A DNA stretch of 64,000 nucleotides, taken from the NCBI GenBank assembly GCA_013398955.1, contig VWPU01002947.1, positions 62,001 to 126,000 on the forward strand, given 5' to 3'. The translations under genes and the position numbers were made by a program. Positions 61,981-64,000 of this stretch are shown one piece after another. Source of the stretch: Callaeas wilsoni (lineage: Eukaryota > Chordata > Aves > Passeriformes > Callaeidae). Position 1 is the stretch's first letter, and every line of letters starts with the position of its first letter. Under the pieces are notes generated by a model that had not been told where the DNA came from, did not search any database, and was given only the letters and a program-made list of their open reading frames with translations.

Positions 61981-63173
61981 ACCTGACTTTGATACAACCT
62001 TTTAAATAGTAAAAATATTTTCAGTGGACAGGGAACTGTAAGAGGTTTATAAATGCAAAAGAGAAGGGAAAAAAATGGTGCTGCTCCCCCGCAGTCTCCT
62101 AAAAATAGCAAATTACACACCTAATAAATGTATCAGCAGCCCATGAAATTGACAGCCTGAAATTGAAGAACAGACTCGTTTTGTTTGGAGAAATAGTCTT
62201 TAAGAGTGTGGAGGTGAATTAGAAAAATAGCAACTGACATTAAGAGTGCAAGATTAATTCGCCCGAGCTTTAATTGAGACAGCCTGAATGAACCAGAAAA
62301 AGAGAAAAAGGGAGAGGATCCCAGCTCTGTCTGGCTCCATAGAAACTCCACCTACCATCTCTTTTCAGCTGGAGCTCAAGTTACAGCATTACATCACCCC
62401 AAAAACGTCCCTTTGGCTGATAATTCCCTGGGAGCTGGGCATGGATGCTGGGCTCAGGGTTACGGATGCAGCCGCTGGGTGCAAATTCACCCATTTGGGT
62501 TCATCAGTGCGAGGACAGGCCAAGGGTGACCCTCAGGCAGCCTTCCAAGCCCCCTCCCTCTCTAGAGGAAGGAGAACATTGGGGACACCATCTCTCGGGG
62601 TAGTATCCCCACTGTCCCATTCCTGGCTGCAGCTTTTCCTTGTGGCTGGAGGAGATGGATCTGGCTGGTGCTGGCAAGGCAGAGGAGAAGATGTTATTTA
62701 TATTTCAGAACAGAACTGCGTGTTCGACAAACCCTGAAATCCCCAAGCCTGTAAAAGCATTAAGCAGGCCATCCTGACCGTGAGCCTCGCTCGGGTTTCC
62801 TGGCTTAAACAAGAAAGTCCTTCTCCTAAGCAAGGAATAAGCTCTTGCACAGACAATATTTCAAAAGCTTTGCTACTGAGTAAATAAATGTGCGTAGCAG
62901 ATACAATAAACATTTTCTTCAGTTCTGAAATCAGATCTGCAGATCTCAAATCCCCCTGTGCTGTGCAGACTGTAATTACAGGATATGTTAAATTTTCTTT
63001 ATAGCCAGTCCTGATGGTTGTTAAGTGACCGCACCGCCCAGTACAGCACCCCTCTCTGGTCTGCTACCATTCGTAATGAAAACCAGATGTTTGTTTAAAG
63101 TTAATAATCAATACAGCACTCATCCCGAGTCAAGTAGGGCTAAACATTTGCTTAGAGAAGCCATGTCAGAGCC

Positions 63174-63595
63174 GTGATAAGCAGCGGCTCGGAGCAGCAC
63201 GCTGCTTCAGACTCTGCTGGGGCGTGAGATAAACCATTCAAATTCCAGAGAGCGAGCGCTGGGGCCGAGGGGTTGAGCTGAGTCTCCACAAGCAACCGAA
63301 GCAACTCAAATAAATGCAGGCCCAGCTTCATCCAGAGCAGCCCAGATCCCTGAGAGGCACCGGAGCCCTGCTCCCAGCCCACTCTTGGCGAGGCCAGAGT
63401 CTTGCTTTGCGCTGGCTTCTCTCCTGTATCTGAACGGAATAAGAACATGTGAGAGGGGAAGAGCAGGACGCAGTCGAAAGCCACAGCACTGATAGGTGGT
63501 GAGTGCTTCCAAATCGCTGCGAAGGCAGCGGGAGCTGGCAGGGGAGAGACTACCCAGCATCTCACCGCAGTCGACTGAGGCCGAGGCCGGAGTTT
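63174..63595. promoter_or_regulatory. CpG island, candidate promoter
   Basis: By hand I count about 22 CpG sites in roughly 420 bases, with GC near 57%. That gives an observed/expected CpG ratio of around 0.65, inside the usual island limits. On the minus strand a donor-like CTGCG|GTGAGATG occurs near 63566. An 84-codon frame with a true ATG at 63560 reads leftwards through the island, and a 137-codon frame starting at 63565 overlaps it. Neither is recognised. No TATA box is evident, which is normal for CpG-island promoters. The likely role is the promoter or first exon of a gene or long non-coding RNA near the right edge. Direction is not resolved. Confidence 0.45.
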
Positions 63596-64000
63596 GCTGA
63601 TCTTTTTAAATCCCAGGTTAGACAGTAAATCGTATAATTGACTGCTGGGTTGGGCACTGGGATGGAGGAATTGTCAGGGCAAACTTTTCATGTGGCCCGC
63701 ATGCCTTCTCACAGATGGCAATATTCGAGCCTTCACTCAGTAAACAGACGATGAGGAGGAGCACTGGGAATGCTGGTGGGAACCCCAGTTGGAAGTAAAT
63801 CCAGCTGATTTGCTTTGCCCAGATCTTTCCTAACTTGGTCAGGGCTGTCTCCTTGTCAAATGACCTCCACATCCAGCCCAAAAGCTGAGACAATACATTC
63901 AGCTGCCTGCCTGCACCCTTCCCTTTCCCACCTCACCTCCCCGCCTGTGAACACAGAGGCAAGGGGCCACCTTGTAAGCTTACTTGGAATACCCACCACA
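63596..64000. other. Flank of the CpG island, no gene supported
   Basis: CpG density falls quickly to background after 63.63 kb. A 91-codon minus-strand frame at 63618-63893 is open but does not start at a recognisable protein N-terminus. Nothing else is recognisable up to the end of the window. Confidence 0.45.

Larger units (their letters stand above)
60601..63173. other. Non-coding stretch, no gene established
   Basis: A short minus-strand frame with a signal-peptide-like start lies at 60785-60991, and a palindromic-element scrap at 61934-61980. At 61.0-61.65 kb, frames of up to 166 codons are open on both strands at the same time and are therefore not believed. The parts 62.13-62.30 kb and 62.74-63.14 kb are motif-rich and resemble regulatory sequence, but conservation cannot be tested here. 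Confidence 0.5.

Overview
This window looks like non-coding DNA from a bird nuclear genome, either intergenic or the inside of a very large intron. GC is roughly 40% by eye, CpG is mostly depleted, and stop codons are frequent on both strands. No bacterial, plasmid or phage organisation is visible: no operons, no ribosome binding sites, no CRISPR arrays, and no rRNA or tRNA genes that I could recognise. The avian call rests on CR1 LINE 3' ends with the typical bird tail, one solo LTR of a kind I associate with songbird endogenous retroviruses, sparse repeats overall, and relics of old amniote repeats (MIR/CORE-SINE-like pieces and short palindromic elements shared with turtles and crocodilians). 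The order or species cannot be fixed from sequence alone.

Layout. 1-10.3 kb is AT-rich with one GC-richer patch near 5.2-5.7 kb. A solo LTR lies at about 10.29-10.58 kb. 10.6-26.3 kb is mostly unique DNA with old repeat fragments (13.58, 16.07, 20.6, 21.8 kb) and A-rich tracts. A 5'- and 3'-truncated CR1 fragment sits at 26.36-26.61 kb, a CR1 3' end on the plus strand at 33.59-33.74 kb, and a CR1 3' end on the minus strand at 41.42-41.53 kb. A CpG-retaining, LTR-like segment lies at 40.4-40.65 kb. An older LINE relic of the CR1 kind lies at 48.54-48.74 kb. The right end, from about 59 kb, is GC-richer, with CpG-enriched stretches at 59.6-60.5 kb and 63.17-63.6 kb. The last of these meets usual CpG-island criteria by hand count and could be a promoter.

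Genes. I recognise no protein family anywhere in the window and give no gene symbols. A few short open frames are bounded by good splice signals or start with a signal-peptide-like segment (27.6, 37.3, 45.3, 49.7 and 60.9 kb, all on the minus strand). These are reported as low-confidence exon candidates. Many open frames here begin with GTG, TTG or CTG, which matters little in a bird, and most overlap another open frame on the opposite strand.

No new biological system is demonstrated. The items most worth checking are the CpG island at 63.2-63.6 kb, the 208-codon open frame at 47.7-48.4 kb, the splice-bounded candidate exons, two possible very short exons (52.55 and 53.91 kb), a 90-bp palindromic element at 60.5 kb, and an imperfect inverted repeat at 57.3 kb.
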